64,000 bases of DNA from Paenibacillus silviterrae (GCF_030167925.1 NZ_JASKUT010000001.1:496001-560000); one strand, 5' to 3'. Counted from the stretch's first letter, positions 18,319 through 27,428 are shown. Numbers and translations are program-made. The notes: generated by a model not told the origin, from the letters alone.

Positions 18319-18341
18319 CCCGGCCGGTGGCCGGGTTTTTT
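18319..18341 (+). terminator. Rho-independent terminator of the AraC gene at 15993
   Basis: A perfect 7-bp stem (CCCGGCC with GGCCGGG) is followed by TTTTTT. Confidence 0.88.
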
Positions 18342-18369
18342 CTTACCTATAGGGAATAAAGGGGTTCGC

Positions 18370-18790
18370 GCGCTATGGCCCGGCTAATTGCAAATGTGCG
18401 ATTACAGGTTTCCGGTGGGCCGAGATTGGCGAGTGTAGTGGCAAATTTGCGATTAGGCAGGAGGTATGGCCGGATTTTCGCGCTCTATGGCCCGGGTAAT
18501 TGCAGATATGCGATTACACGTGCCCGGTGTTCCGATATAGGCATGTGTAGTGGCAAATTTGCGATTAGGCAGGAGGTATGGCCGGATTTTCGCGCTCTAT
18601 GGCCCGGGTAATTGCAGATATGCGATTACACGTGCCCGGTGTGCCGAGATAGGCATGTGTAGTGGCAAATGTGCGATTATGCAGGAGGTATAGCCGGATT
18701 TTCGCGCCCTATAGCCCTGTTAATTGCAAATGTGCGATTACAGGCGGCCGTTGGGCCGAGATTAGCGATATAGTGGCAAACGTGCGATTA
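18370..18790. repeat. Array 2: 112-bp tandem repeat carrying eight 20-bp palindromes
   Basis: This second array shares its palindromes and geometry with the one at 2191-2612, but its spacer sequences differ. The unit boundary CTATGGCC or CTATAGCC recurs at 18373, 18485, 18597 and 18709, exactly 112 bp apart. Palindromes start at 18385, 18436, 18497, 18548, 18609, 18660, 18721 and 18771; spacings are 51, 61, 51, 61, 51, 61 and 50. Odd members are of the near-perfect type TAATTGCAAATGTGCGATTA; even members are TAGTGGCAAATTTGCGATTA. The array sits between a terminator and the leader of the giant secreted protein. Short open frames inside it are repeat artefacts. Confidence 0.95.
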
Positions 18791-18920
18791 GGAGGCACCA
18801 AGGGCTATCTTTTGTTCAGCGGGAGCCGGCCATCAACACTTTTCCACCATATACAGTTTCGACCAATCGGGATTATTGCTTATCGAACGATTCTTGTCTA
18901 TGGATACCTCCTCCGATTTG

Positions 18921-18943
18921 GCGTTAACTAAAGAGGTTAGCGC
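18921..18943 (+). promoter_or_regulatory. Small hairpin in the leader of the gene at 18977
   Basis: GCGTTAAC and GTTAGCGC form an 8-bp stem with one wobble pair, 34 bp before the start codon. The rest of 18791-18976 holds the leader with no promoter I can call. A function is not established. Confidence 0.3.
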
Positions 18944-18976
18944 ACGATTCCCAAGATAGCGAGGAGGAAATGTAGC

Positions 18977-21900
18977 ATGAAAGGGTTACGAAGCTGGCGT
19001 AGGTATACTCGCAGCAGGATTTTGGCGGCGATGCTCACAGCCGCTCTCTTGTGTACGGCCGCAGGGTATGAAGGCTCCTCGGTTTCCGCCGCGGAGGCAG
19101 GCACGTTGTCCCCGACGGATGACACCTATGTCAATGCCGGCAGCAAGTCCGAGCAAAATTTTGGAGCATCCGCGGACCTCTTGGTCAAGTACCAGGCAGC
19201 AGATCCCAATGTGACGCGTCAAGCCTTCCTACGGTTTGATTTGAAACCGTATTCATTGGAAACCATCGGCTCTGCCAAGCTTAGAATTTATGGCAGTGTC
19301 ACGGAGCCGGGGGTTACGTCGGTCGGCATTTCCGTACTTGGCGGTGAGCAGGACGGCTGGTCCGAATCAACGATGAATTGGGGCAGCAAGCCGGAGGCCG
19401 AATATTGGCTCGGCCAATTTACTGTCAACCCTACAGCACGTTGGCATGAAGTGGATGTGACTTCGTTCGTCCGCAAGCAGGCACAGGGCGATGGGAGTGC
19501 CACCTTGATTCTGACTCAGGAAACATCACCGGGTTATGTAGTGACTTTCAAAAGTAAGGAAAGCTCTGCGTACCAGCCGCAACTGGTCATATCAGGGGCT
19601 CCTGCAATGCCTGAAATGCCGACATGGCCATCAGGCAGCAGCTTAACCGGGGGTGGCGCGGCCGGGAGCAATCTTACCCTCCAGTGGACACCGGCGGATC
19701 ATCAGACTCAGGTAACGGGCTACCGGGTTTACCGGAACGGCACGCTTCTTCAGACGCTGCCGGGGACTTCACGAGAGTTTACGGTGACGGGCTTACAAAG
19801 CGGTAAACCGTATACGATCCAGATTCAGGCCGGAGATGCGGACGGACATTGGACGACTGACGGGCCTCTCTACAGCACGACACAGACCAAAGTGCCGACG
19901 GATGATGCCTACGGCAACGCGGGATCCGCCGGGGACCGGAATTTCGGCCAAGCGGTTGATTTGCTTGTGAAAAACAACGTGCCGGATCTGACACGGCGAT
20001 CCTATCTTCGTTTTGACTTAAACGGCGTACGGACGGAGGATATCGGCTCCGCCAAGCTGATGATCTACGGTGCCATAACGGAGCCCGGACCGACTTCACT
20101 AAGCACCTCGGTTGCGGGAGGGGAGCGGCACGATTGGACCGAGCAGGCTCTAACCTGGAACAATAAACCGGAGACGGAGCATTTCCTGGGAAGGTTTGAC
20201 ATGAACCGGACCATGAGGTGGAACCAAATCGACGTCACGTCTTATATCCGCAAGCAGGCTTCCGAGGGAGGGTACGCGACACTCTCCTTATTCCAGGACA
20301 TCAACCCGGGCTATGCCACTGTGTTCAAAAGCAAAGAGGATATCCATAAGCCGTACTTGCTTATCTCGGCACTCCCTTCTGATGTGCAGGCACCTTATTG
20401 GCCCCAAGGCAGCAAAGTGGAACCCCTGGGCGTTCAGGAGACGTCGCTTGCCCTTACCTGGACGAAGCCGCAAACAACCGGCGGGGCGGACGTTTCGGCG
20501 TATCGAGTGTATAAGGACGGCGAGCTTCTGCAGGAGCTGCCTGCAGCGGCTTCCCCGTCGATAGCTGTAAGCGATCTCGAAAGCAACCGAAGCTACACCT
20601 TCCGGGTGCAGGCAGGGGACAGCGCCGGTCGCTGGAGCACGGACGGACCGTTCGTTACGGTACGGACGTCGGGGAATGAGCTGCTGCAAGTGAAGCAAGG
20701 CAATATATTCGTGCAGCCCGATCCGGTGCAATTCCGAATACGTACCGGAAGAAGTACGGTGAACTGGCTTGTGGAAGACGCTTGGGGACGCGAGGTGACC
20801 CGAGGGGCTTCGCCGGTAAGCGGCGGGGAGCTTGAGCTCTCTATCCCATTCGAGCAAAAGGGTTATTTTACCATGAAGGTAAGTTTGGAGGCACCCGGCT
20901 TGCAGCCTGTCGTGCTGAGTACTCCTTTTGCCGTGCTGTCGTCTTTTGATTTAAATCAGGTGCAGGACTCCCCCTTCGGCTTCGCAACACACTTGCATAG
21001 AACGGGATTTGGATGGGGCGCGGACTTGATCGATCTCATCCAATACTCCGGAGCGAAAAATGTGAGGGATGGAATCGAGTGGAACGGGATTGAAAAGCAG
21101 AAGGGCGTATATACCTTCTCACCGGTTCCGGACAATTACATGACGAAGCTGAAGGAGCAGCAGGAAAATATGCTGTTTGTTGCCGGCTACAACAATCCAC
21201 TGTATGACAACAACAGCACTCCGTATACGGATGAAGGCCGGGAAGGCTTCGCCCGTTACGCCAAATCGTATTTCGATCATTACGGCAGTCAGCTGAAATG
21301 GCTGGAGGTATACAACGAGTTTAACATCGGTTTCGGCGATCGCGGCAACGGTCCTGCCGATTCTAGACCGGATTATTACTATCCACTGCTGAAAAAGACC
21401 TTCGAAACGGTAAAAGCGGAGCGGCCCGACGTGACCGTAGTCGGTATGGCGACGGCCGGCGTACCGCTGACCTGGATGGAGGACGTATTTAAGCTCGGCG
21501 GACTCCAATATATGGATGCGGTCTCCATACATCCGTATCAATATCCGGCCGCACCGGAAGGGTTAACGGAACAGCTGGAGAACGTAAAGCAGCTGATTCG
21601 TAAATACAATAACGGACAGCTGAAGCCGATCTGGATTACAGAGTTCGGATGGCCTACGCATCTCGGAGGCAGGGGGACGGAAGAGCTGCCGCAAGCTGAC
21701 TATCTGGTACGCGGCCACGTCCTGGCACTTGCTTCGGGAATCGAGAAGATTTTCTGGTACGACTTCATGAATGACGGCACGAAAATAGATTACAACGAAG
21801 ACAACTTCGGAGTCATCCGCAACGCTTCTGATGCGCAGGGCAAGCATACGCCTAAACCGGCTTATGCAGCCTATGCAGCGATGACCCGGCAGCTGACCGG

Positions 21901-24334
21901 GGCGGAGTACGTAGCCAAGGATACGACACAAGACGGTGTCTATAGTCACTTATTCCGAAAGGATAACTCGGATATACGCGTTGCGTGGTCGATCAGCCCC
22001 CAAGCCATGGCCATTGCTACGACCCAGCCGCTGGAAATTACAGACATCATGGGCAACACGAAGGTGTATGAGCCGTTTCATGGCAAAGTGTACGTGACAT
22101 TGAACGGCGAACCGGTGTACATCAAAGGAACGATCCAAGGCATGGTACCAGATAACACGTTTACCGTTACGTCAAGCGACCAGGCGGTACTCACGGAGCC
22201 GGTGCAGCTCGGTGTCCGTCTGACCAATCCGCTAGGTGAACCGCTGACGGTTACATTATCTTCCGAGAACCAGACGATGGAGTTAACAGCTGGACCGAAT
22301 GCTACCGTCAACCGGACGATGCAGCTCGGCGCGGTGGACCGGCTGGGGGCCAAGCGCATCCAGGGCGATTTGCACTCGGAGGGCAAAAAAATCGGCTATG
22401 TTCTCAGGCAGGTTCGCATCGGTGAGCCTTATGCTGTTCGTATACGGCCAGTGATTGACGACGAGGCTTCCCGTTCCGGCAGCCTGAAGGCGGACATTAG
22501 CAATCATTTTAGCGCCAAGCCGCTGAAGGTAGTCAAAGTCGATTGGGAGATGGGCAGCCGAACCGGAACGACGAATGAAGGTAAAGTGATCGCGCCGGCA
22601 ACGAAAGAAACGTTCTCATGGGAAGCCGGAACCGTTGAATACGGGAAAAGCTACACATTTAAGGCAACGGTATGGCTGGAAGGCTTCGGACCTATCCCCG
22701 TATCCGGTACTCTTGAATTTAACCCGGTAGCTCACCGGACCATTCAAGTGGACGGAACGATTGATGAAGCCTTAGATGAGGCCCTCATCGATCTGTCCAA
22801 GGCAAATAACAAGATATCCGGCTACTCCGGTCCGGCGGATGCCAGTGGACTCGTGTGGGTGCATTGGGACCGGGAGCATTTTTATATGACCGCCAAGATT
22901 ACCGACAATGTCTGGGCATATCCGGCCGGAGGCGGGGACCAGTGGCAGAACGACGGCATCCAGTTTGCCCTGGCACCAGGCATACCTGGCGAGAGCAAGC
23001 AATGGTATGAATACGGCGTCGCTCAGACGCCTGCCGGGCCGCAAATCTATCGTTTTCTTTCGCCGCCCGGTATCTCAACGGGACTGGTCGACAACGGAAA
23101 CCTGAGGATTAGCCGGGATGAGGCCCGGCAAACCACTCTATATGAGCTCGCGCTGCCTTGGTCTGAGCTGGCGCCGATCCGGCCGGACGCAAACGAAGCG
23201 GTCAGCTTCTCGCTTCTGCTGAACGACAACGACGGTGTGCAGCGCAAAGGTTATATTGAATGGGGATCGGGCATCGGCGGTACGAAGGAGCCGAAGCTGT
23301 TCCGCACCCTGGAGTGGATGAAGCAAGGAACGCAGCTTGTCCTGGACCAGGCCGAAGGAACGTACAGCGATTCCGTAGAGCTGAAGGCAAGCTTGACGGA
23401 TGCGAACGGCAAGCCGATCGCCGGCGAGACGGTTGAATTCCATGTCGAGCAGGAGCGGATTGGCTTTGCTGAAACGGATCATGCAGGTGTTGCCACGATA
23501 AGATATACCATTCAGCAAGCTGCGGATAGCATAGCTGATACCGGGGAATGGCCGATCCGGGCGGAATACCAAGGAAGCACGTCCGAATCCAAGCTGATCG
23601 TCCGTAAAGAACAGGCTTCCCTCCGGGCGACAGATCCACAGCTTTTCACCGCAGGAGGTCTGCAAACGATAGAGGTCACCTTACAGCAAGACGATGCGGA
23701 GCTTGGCCGCAGGGAGGGGATCCCGGTGACTGCCCATGTTACTCGCATTCATCCGGACGGCTCCCGCTTTGCCGTATCCGTGACCGAAGCCGTGTATGCG
23801 ACTGACGAGGCAGGAATTGCACACATTCCCGCACAGCTTCCGGCAGGATTATATGAAATTCGGTTCGACATTCAGCCGAATGCGTACTACCAAACAACAT
23901 CGGCAGTAGTAACCGCCGCCGTATACGATAGAACGCAAAGAGGCTTGGACATGAACGGGTTCATCCCGCTTGATGAGGCGGGAAGCCTCTTCGGCCCGAA
24001 AGCCAAGAAGCTGCATGTCAATATCCATTGGGAACAGCAGGCCGGCAGCAGCCTCCCCGGTCAACTGCGTCTCCATGCCGAACCGCTTGGACTGGAGCTT
24101 CGAGGGGAAACGGCAGAGTGGCTTGTTATTGAAGGAGATCAAACGTATTGGCAGACGACCGCTAGTGATCCGCAAGGTAATCGCTATAGGGTACGTATGA
24201 TGGCGGTTAGCGACGGGAAGAACGGGAAAGAGGCAGCCTTGCTGAGTTTACAGCTTTGGGGCCTCAACGCCAGCGGGCAGGAGCTGCTCTATAGTACTTT
24301 CGTCAAGCCGTTTCAAGGAACCTTTCAGCGGTAA
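18977..24334 (+). CDS. Giant secreted multidomain glycoside hydrolase-like protein
   Basis: A 1785-residue exported protein with a signal peptide ending near residue 40 (VSAAEAG). The domain order I can read starts with a DNRLRE/CBM96-like domain (about 40-210), a fibronectin type III repeat (215-300), a second DNRLRE-like domain (304-468), and a second FN3 (470-570). A TIM-barrel glycoside hydrolase-like domain follows (about 665-1000). A CBM9-like domain (1252-1450) and two Ig/Big-like repeats (1453-1640) come next, then a C-terminal beta-rich tail. Candidate clan-A catalytic acids are Glu781 in EVYNEFN and Glu889 in WITEFGWPT, about 108 residues apart. It probably attacks a plant or microbial polysaccharide outside the cell. 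A GAGGAGG ribosome-binding site precedes the ATG. The GH family number cannot be assigned by eye. Confidence 0.88.
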   Translation: MKGLRSWRRYTRSRILAAMLTAALLCTAAGYEGSSVSAAEAGTLSPTDDTYVNAGSKSEQNFGASADLLVKYQAADPNVTRQAFLRFDLKPYSLETIGSAKLRIYGSVTEPGVTSVGISVLGGEQDGWSESTMNWGSKPEAEYWLGQFTVNPTARWHEVDVTSFVRKQAQGDGSATLILTQETSPGYVVTFKSKESSAYQPQLVISGAPAMPEMPTWPSGSSLTGGGAAGSNLTLQWTPADHQTQVTGYRVYRNGTLLQTLPGTSREFTVTGLQSGKPYTIQIQAGDADGHWTTDGPLYSTTQTKVPTDDAYGNAGSAGDRNFGQAVDLLVKNNVPDLTRRSYLRFDLNGVRTEDIGSAKLMIYGAITEPGPTSLSTSVAGGERHDWTEQALTWNNKPETEHFLGRFDMNRTMRWNQIDVTSYIRKQASEGGYATLSLFQDINPGYATVFKSKEDIHKPYLLISALPSDVQAPYWPQGSKVEPLGVQETSLALTWTKPQTTGGADVSAYRVYKDGELLQELPAAASPSIAVSDLESNRSYTFRVQAGDSAGRWSTDGPFVTVRTSGNELLQVKQGNIFVQPDPVQFRIRTGRSTVNWLVEDAWGREVTRGASPVSGGELELSIPFEQKGYFTMKVSLEAPGLQPVVLSTPFAVLSSFDLNQVQDSPFGFATHLHRTGFGWGADLIDLIQYSGAKNVRDGIEWNGIEKQKGVYTFSPVPDNYMTKLKEQQENMLFVAGYNNPLYDNNSTPYTDEGREGFARYAKSYFDHYGSQLKWLEVYNEFNIGFGDRGNGPADSRPDYYYPLLKKTFETVKAERPDVTVVGMATAGVPLTWMEDVFKLGGLQYMDAVSIHPYQYPAAPEGLTEQLENVKQLIRKYNNGQLKPIWITEFGWPTHLGGRGTEELPQADYLVRGHVLALASGIEKIFWYDFMNDGTKIDYNEDNFGVIRNASDAQGKHTPKPAYAAYAAMTRQLTGAEYVAKDTTQDGVYSHLFRKDNSDIRVAWSISPQAMAIATTQPLEITDIMGNTKVYEPFHGKVYVTLNGEPVYIKGTIQGMVPDNTFTVTSSDQAVLTEPVQLGVRLTNPLGEPLTVTLSSENQTMELTAGPNATVNRTMQLGAVDRLGAKRIQGDLHSEGKKIGYVLRQVRIGEPYAVRIRPVIDDEASRSGSLKADISNHFSAKPLKVVKVDWEMGSRTGTTNEGKVIAPATKETFSWEAGTVEYGKSYTFKATVWLEGFGPIPVSGTLEFNPVAHRTIQVDGTIDEALDEALIDLSKANNKISGYSGPADASGLVWVHWDREHFYMTAKITDNVWAYPAGGGDQWQNDGIQFALAPGIPGESKQWYEYGVAQTPAGPQIYRFLSPPGISTGLVDNGNLRISRDEARQTTLYELALPWSELAPIRPDANEAVSFSLLLNDNDGVQRKGYIEWGSGIGGTKEPKLFRTLEWMKQGTQLVLDQAEGTYSDSVELKASLTDANGKPIAGETVEFHVEQERIGFAETDHAGVATIRYTIQQAADSIADTGEWPIRAEYQGSTSESKLIVRKEQASLRATDPQLFTAGGLQTIEVTLQQDDAELGRREGIPVTAHVTRIHPDGSRFAVSVTEAVYATDEAGIAHIPAQLPAGLYEIRFDIQPNAYYQTTSAVVTAAVYDRTQRGLDMNGFIPLDEAGSLFGPKAKKLHVNIHWEQQAGSSLPGQLRLHAEPLGLELRGETAEWLVIEGDQTYWQTTASDPQGNRYRVRMMAVSDGKNGKEAALLSLQLWGLNASGQELLYSTFVKPFQGTFQR

Positions 24335-24356
24335 TACAAAATTACGCGCGTGAGAA

Positions 24357-24396
24357 CGGCAGTCCTGGACCTAATCATTGTCCGGGGCTGCCGATT
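24357..24396 (+). terminator. Rho-independent terminator of the giant hydrolase gene
   Basis: CGGCAGTCCTGGAC pairs with GTCCGGGGCTGCCG across a 9-base loop. The trailing stretch is only moderately T-rich (ATTTATTTG). Confidence 0.7.
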
Positions 24397-24400
24397 TATT

Positions 24401-24465
24401 TGCAATAAAGTGAAAATAGTCGCTTGAAAAGTGTATATATCTCCCGTAATACCAGACTTTATAAT
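24401..24465 (+). promoter_or_regulatory. Probable regulated promoter of the amidohydrolase-Rieske operon
   Basis: The -10 box TATAAT lies at 24460-24465 with no good -35 box. AAAGTG occurs twice, at 24407 and 24428, exactly 21 bp apart. The 17-mer TGCAATAAAGTGAAAAT (24401-24417) recurs identically at 27289-27305, upstream of the AraC gene at 26412-27233. A 21-bp tandem repeat upstream of a weak -35 is typical of AraC-family activation. Confidence 0.5.
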
Positions 24466-24520
24466 AAACCCAAGCAAGCAATTTGATTACAAATCTATGC
24501 TGCTAGGGGAGAGTGAAGCC

Positions 24521-25669
24521 ATGGAAGCGACGGATCAGCTGCAACAGCAACAGCAAGGAAGCAAGGATCGTAAGACGAAACGTTCCATTATCGACTGCGA
24601 TATTCATGCAGGCTCATTCGGTGATGAGGTGATGGACTATTTGCCCCGGGTGTACCGGGAACAGATCAAGACCTTCGGCTGGCGTTTGCCCAGTCAGAAT
24701 GCGATGTATTTGAACGGCACGGGCAAAGGAGTCAAGCAGGACGAGAGCTTTCCCAAGGAAGGCGGCTCGGCAAGCTATCTGAAATATTTTCAAACGAATT
24801 TTCTCGAGAAATACAATATCGAATACGGCATTCTGACTGGAACCGGTAGCTATTCTATCCAAACCAGCCCCGATGCAGATTATGCGGCGGCGGTGTGCTC
24901 GGCCTACAACAATTACGGAATCGATAAACTGCTGTCCCAGGATGAGCGGATTAAAGGCTCGATCCTCATACCGAAGCAGGATCCGATCCTGTCGGCCCAA
25001 GAAATCGATCGGGTCGGCTCGAACCCGGACATGGTGCAGGTCATTGTTGCTAATGGAGCGGAGAAGCCTTACGGGAATCGGTTCTATCATCCGATCTACG
25101 AAGCGTGCGTTCGTAACGAATTGCCGTTCGCCATTCATGTCAGCATGGAAGGCATCGGCATCAATCCCGCGCCTACAGGTGCAGGGCAAGTAAGTCATTA
25201 CATCGAATACCGGGCAGCCCGGGCGCAGATTATGGCGACGCACCTGGCAAGCTTTATTTTTGAAGGCGTGTTTGAGAAATTCCCTACGCTGAAGGTGGTC
25301 ATGATTGAGGCGGGGACACTCTGGATTGCCCCGCTGCTGTGGAGGCTCGACCAGGATTGGAAGGCGCTGCGCAGCCAGACCCCATGGGTCAAGGAGCCGC
25401 CCAGCGAATATTACCGCAAGCATTTCCGCGTCACCTCCCAGCCGATTGAGCTGCCGCCGAAGCCATCGATGTTCCTTCCAATGCTGGAAGCAATCAACGC
25501 GGATACGAACTTAATGTTTGCGACGGACTTTCCGCATTGGGACTTCGATTCCCCTACCTTAGCGTTCCCCAAGCTCGATGAGCAGCTGTGGGACCGGATT
25601 TTCTACCAGAATGCGGCGGAGCTGTACGGATTGCCGCAGCGGCGCAGCGAATCGGGGGCCGGGCGATGA
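24521..25669 (+). CDS. Amidohydrolase-family protein (Amidohydro_2, ACMSD-like)
   Basis: A 382-residue TIM-barrel metal-dependent hydrolase or decarboxylase of the Amidohydro_2 group. The first metal motif is D-x-H (IDCDIHAG, Asp27 and His29) rather than H-x-H. A metal-ligand His follows in FAIHVSME, and the late catalytic Asp is in FATDFPHWDFDSP. This family hydrolyses or decarboxylates ring acids. The start at ATG 24521 is favoured: AGGGGAGAG lies just upstream, while the in-frame codon at 24431 would lie upstream of the likely -10 box. The first 20 residues are Gln-rich (LQQQQQGSK). It overlaps the Rieske gene by 4 bp (ATGA), so the two proteins are probably made together. Confidence 0.88.
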   Translation: MEATDQLQQQQQGSKDRKTKRSIIDCDIHAGSFGDEVMDYLPRVYREQIKTFGWRLPSQNAMYLNGTGKGVKQDESFPKEGGSASYLKYFQTNFLEKYNIEYGILTGTGSYSIQTSPDADYAAAVCSAYNNYGIDKLLSQDERIKGSILIPKQDPILSAQEIDRVGSNPDMVQVIVANGAEKPYGNRFYHPIYEACVRNELPFAIHVSMEGIGINPAPTGAGQVSHYIEYRAARAQIMATHLASFIFEGVFEKFPTLKVVMIEAGTLWIAPLLWRLDQDWKALRSQTPWVKEPPSEYYRKHFRVTSQPIELPPKPSMFLPMLEAINADTNLMFATDFPHWDFDSPTLAFPKLDEQLWDRIFYQNAAELYGLPQRRSESGAGR

Positions 25670-26040
25670 CTACGAAATACTATGTAGGAAACGTGAGTGA
25701 ATTTACTCCGGGCTCCAAGAAGCTCATCGAAGCAGGCGGAAAAAGCATCGGAGTCTATCAAGTGAACGGTCAGTATTATGCAATTAGGAATTTATGTCCG
25801 CATCAGGGTGCGCCGCTCTGCGCGGGATTGACCTCATCCTACGTTACCTCTAACGGACCGGGTCATTTCGAATTCGAGAAGGAAGGTGAAATTGTCCGTT
25901 GTCCGTGGCATCAATGGGAGTTTGATTTGAAAACCGGCTGTATGATTGTCGATCCCAAGATGAGGACGATGACGTACGACGTTACGGTAGAAAAGTATGA
26001 TATTACCGTCGATGAAGATCAAATTTATGTTCATATGTAA
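25666..26040 (+). CDS. Rieske [2Fe-2S] ferredoxin-like protein
   Basis: A 124-residue single-domain Rieske protein. Cluster ligands are visible as C44-P-H46 (LCPHQGAP) and C79-P-W-H82 (CPWHQWEF). It would hold a [2Fe-2S] cluster and pass electrons. The start is ATG 25666, which overlaps the stop of the amidohydrolase gene; the ORF could be read further back, but only inside that gene. Rieske ferredoxins normally feed ring-hydroxylating oxygenases, none of which is nearby, so its redox partner is unknown. A short 20-residue insertion between the two ligand pairs makes it slightly larger than minimal ferredoxins. Confidence 0.9.
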   Translation: MTTKYYVGNVSEFTPGSKKLIEAGGKSIGVYQVNGQYYAIRNLCPHQGAPLCAGLTSSYVTSNGPGHFEFEKEGEIVRCPWHQWEFDLKTGCMIVDPKMRTMTYDVTVEKYDITVDEDQIYVHM

Positions 26041-26048
26041 CAAAAGCT

Positions 26049-26084
26049 ACCGCCCTTCAGCGTTCAAGCTAAGGGCGGTTTGCT
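26049..26084 (+). terminator. Terminator-like stem-loop after the Rieske gene
   Basis: A perfect 9-bp stem (ACCGCCCTT with AAGGGCGGT) lacks a proper T tract. The following stretch to 26411 holds no gene I can support. Confidence 0.6.
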
Positions 26085-26411
26085 GCTGACTCTTACGGTA
26101 CGGCGACATTCGCAAATCGGCAATGTGACTGTGGCCGAGACAGCCCGAGCAGTACGAATTGAGAATCTGACGCGACTTCACCCGTCCCTTCGAAATCGAT
26201 TTGTGGATCAGCTTATCAAATTCACCAAAATAAACATAATGAGAAATATACTCTACGGCACAAAAGTAAATAAGGTTTAAGATGTTGCAAAAATTATGTG
26301 AATTCTATAGGGTGGGGCGCTTAGGTATCCTTCGCGTTTTCGCCTGTATAAGCCCTTTTCTCAAAATCAATATCCATCCAAATACCCACCTTTAAGGAAA
26401 GGCCTAAGGCG

Positions 26412-27233
26412 TTATATCCTGTACTTCTGTCGGAAGAGCGAGGGATTAAGCCCGGTCTTGGCGGTAAAAATCCGACACAAATAGGAACCGCTTTCATATC
26501 CGCATTGGAAAGCGATCGCTTCCAGGGTATCCTCCGTTTCCAGCAGCAGCCGCTTCGCTTCCTCCAGACGGAGGGTAGTTACATAGGCGGCGGGTCCCAC
26601 ACCGTAGGCTGACTGGAAACGGCGGGTCAGCTGCGAGGGACTCATGCGAAGGTCTGCCGCCAGCTGCTTCATACTGAACGGGCGGCAAGCATGGGTCTGT
26701 AGATAACGGAATGCCTGCTGCATGAGCAGGTCGTTCGTTTTATGCCGCTTCTTATGCTGTAGCAGCTCGAGCTCCGTAAGCAGAAGCAGGTCGGGAACGA
26801 CATATTGCCGCATCAGACGAAAACGGATGTCAGGGTTATTCGTTAGGTGCGCAAGATTGCGTAAGTAATGATAGGTCGAGGAAAGCCGAATTACATCCTG
26901 GATCGTTATTTTGCCAAGAGGAAACGGACAACCGGCCAGGTCCTGCTTTACCACTTCAAAGTGGATATGATGAAACGTAATGCTGCTTAACGCTCTGCGC
27001 TTAAAGCTGACACCTGCAGGACAAAACACGAGATCCCCAAGGGCGGCCTGCCCGGCGGACTGTCCCATTTCAAACTCGAATTCGCCTGCTTCAATCGCAA
27101 TCAAGGTAGGGTGGTCCAGTGTTTGCTCCGTATGTCGAAACGCCGCCTGAGGTCCCGCATATACGTATCCGGTTAACTGATAATGTTCGGCGAGCATCCG
27201 CGTCACTCCCCCCGCTGTATCGATTCCAACCAT
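26412..27233 (-). CDS. AraC-family regulator with cupin-like N-terminus
   Basis: A 273-residue soluble regulator. An N-terminal cupin-like ligand domain (AIEAGEFEFEMG, FCPAGVSFKRR) is followed by a C-terminal AraC/HTH_18 domain with MSPSQLTRRFQSAYG and CGYESGSYLCRIF. The start at 27233 has GAGGG seven bases upstream. An in-frame ATG at 27197, also with a strong GGGGGGAG site, is a serious alternative, and a TTG at 27317 is less likely. It converges on the amidohydrolase-Rieske operon. The 17-mer shared with that operon's promoter lies 56 bp upstream, so it is the natural candidate regulator of both. Confidence 0.85.
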   Translation of the reverse strand: MVGIDTAGGVTRMLAEHYQLTGYVYAGPQAAFRHTEQTLDHPTLIAIEAGEFEFEMGQSAGQAALGDLVFCPAGVSFKRRALSSITFHHIHFEVVKQDLAGCPFPLGKITIQDVIRLSSTYHYLRNLAHLTNNPDIRFRLMRQYVVPDLLLLTELELLQHKKRHKTNDLLMQQAFRYLQTHACRPFSMKQLAADLRMSPSQLTRRFQSAYGVGPAAYVTTLRLEEAKRLLLETEDTLEAIAFQCGYESGSYLCRIFTAKTGLNPSLFRQKYRI

Positions 27234-27288
27234 AGAATATCCCTCTATCACAGCTATTGTCAATCCATTGCGGGACCATCCAGGATGC

Positions 27289-27305
27289 TGCAATAAAGTG
27301 AAAAT
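27289..27305. promoter_or_regulatory. 17-bp element shared with the amidohydrolase promoter
   Basis: TGCAATAAAGTGAAAAT is identical to 24401-24417. It lies in the divergent region between the AraC gene (minus) and the binding-protein gene (plus), and on the minus strand just upstream of a TTGACA box. A candidate operator of the AraC protein encoded at 26412-27233. Confidence 0.45.
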
Positions 27306-27312
27306 TTCCTGT

Positions 27313-27374
27313 AACAATCGTCCATACAGGCAGAATAATTATGCATTTACTCTGGCGTACCCCGTTATTATAAT
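27313..27374 (+). promoter_or_regulatory. Activator-type promoter of the 27429 operon (shared regulon element)
   Basis: The -35 box is TTTACT (27346-27351) and the -10 box TATAAT (27369-27374), with a 17-bp spacer. Upstream lie AACAATCGTCCATAC (27313) and a weaker copy 21 bp downstream (ATTATGCATTTAC) that runs into the -35. Promoters at 32153-32214 and 39019-39080 have the same elements at identical distances. Confidence 0.65.
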
Positions 27375-27428
27375 CAAGGAACAATAGCTAGTAGAGTTAA
27401 AATATGGATGAAATCGGAGGGTGTCCCT

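Noticed and set aside
18375..18931. Open reading frames across the second array (and 2200-2424 in the first)
   Set aside because: They are kept open only by the 112-bp repeats, have no ribosome-binding site and encode repeated peptides.
26080..26280. A 66-codon frame after the Rieske gene
   Set aside because: It begins inside the terminator-like stem, has no ribosome-binding site, and resembles no protein I know.
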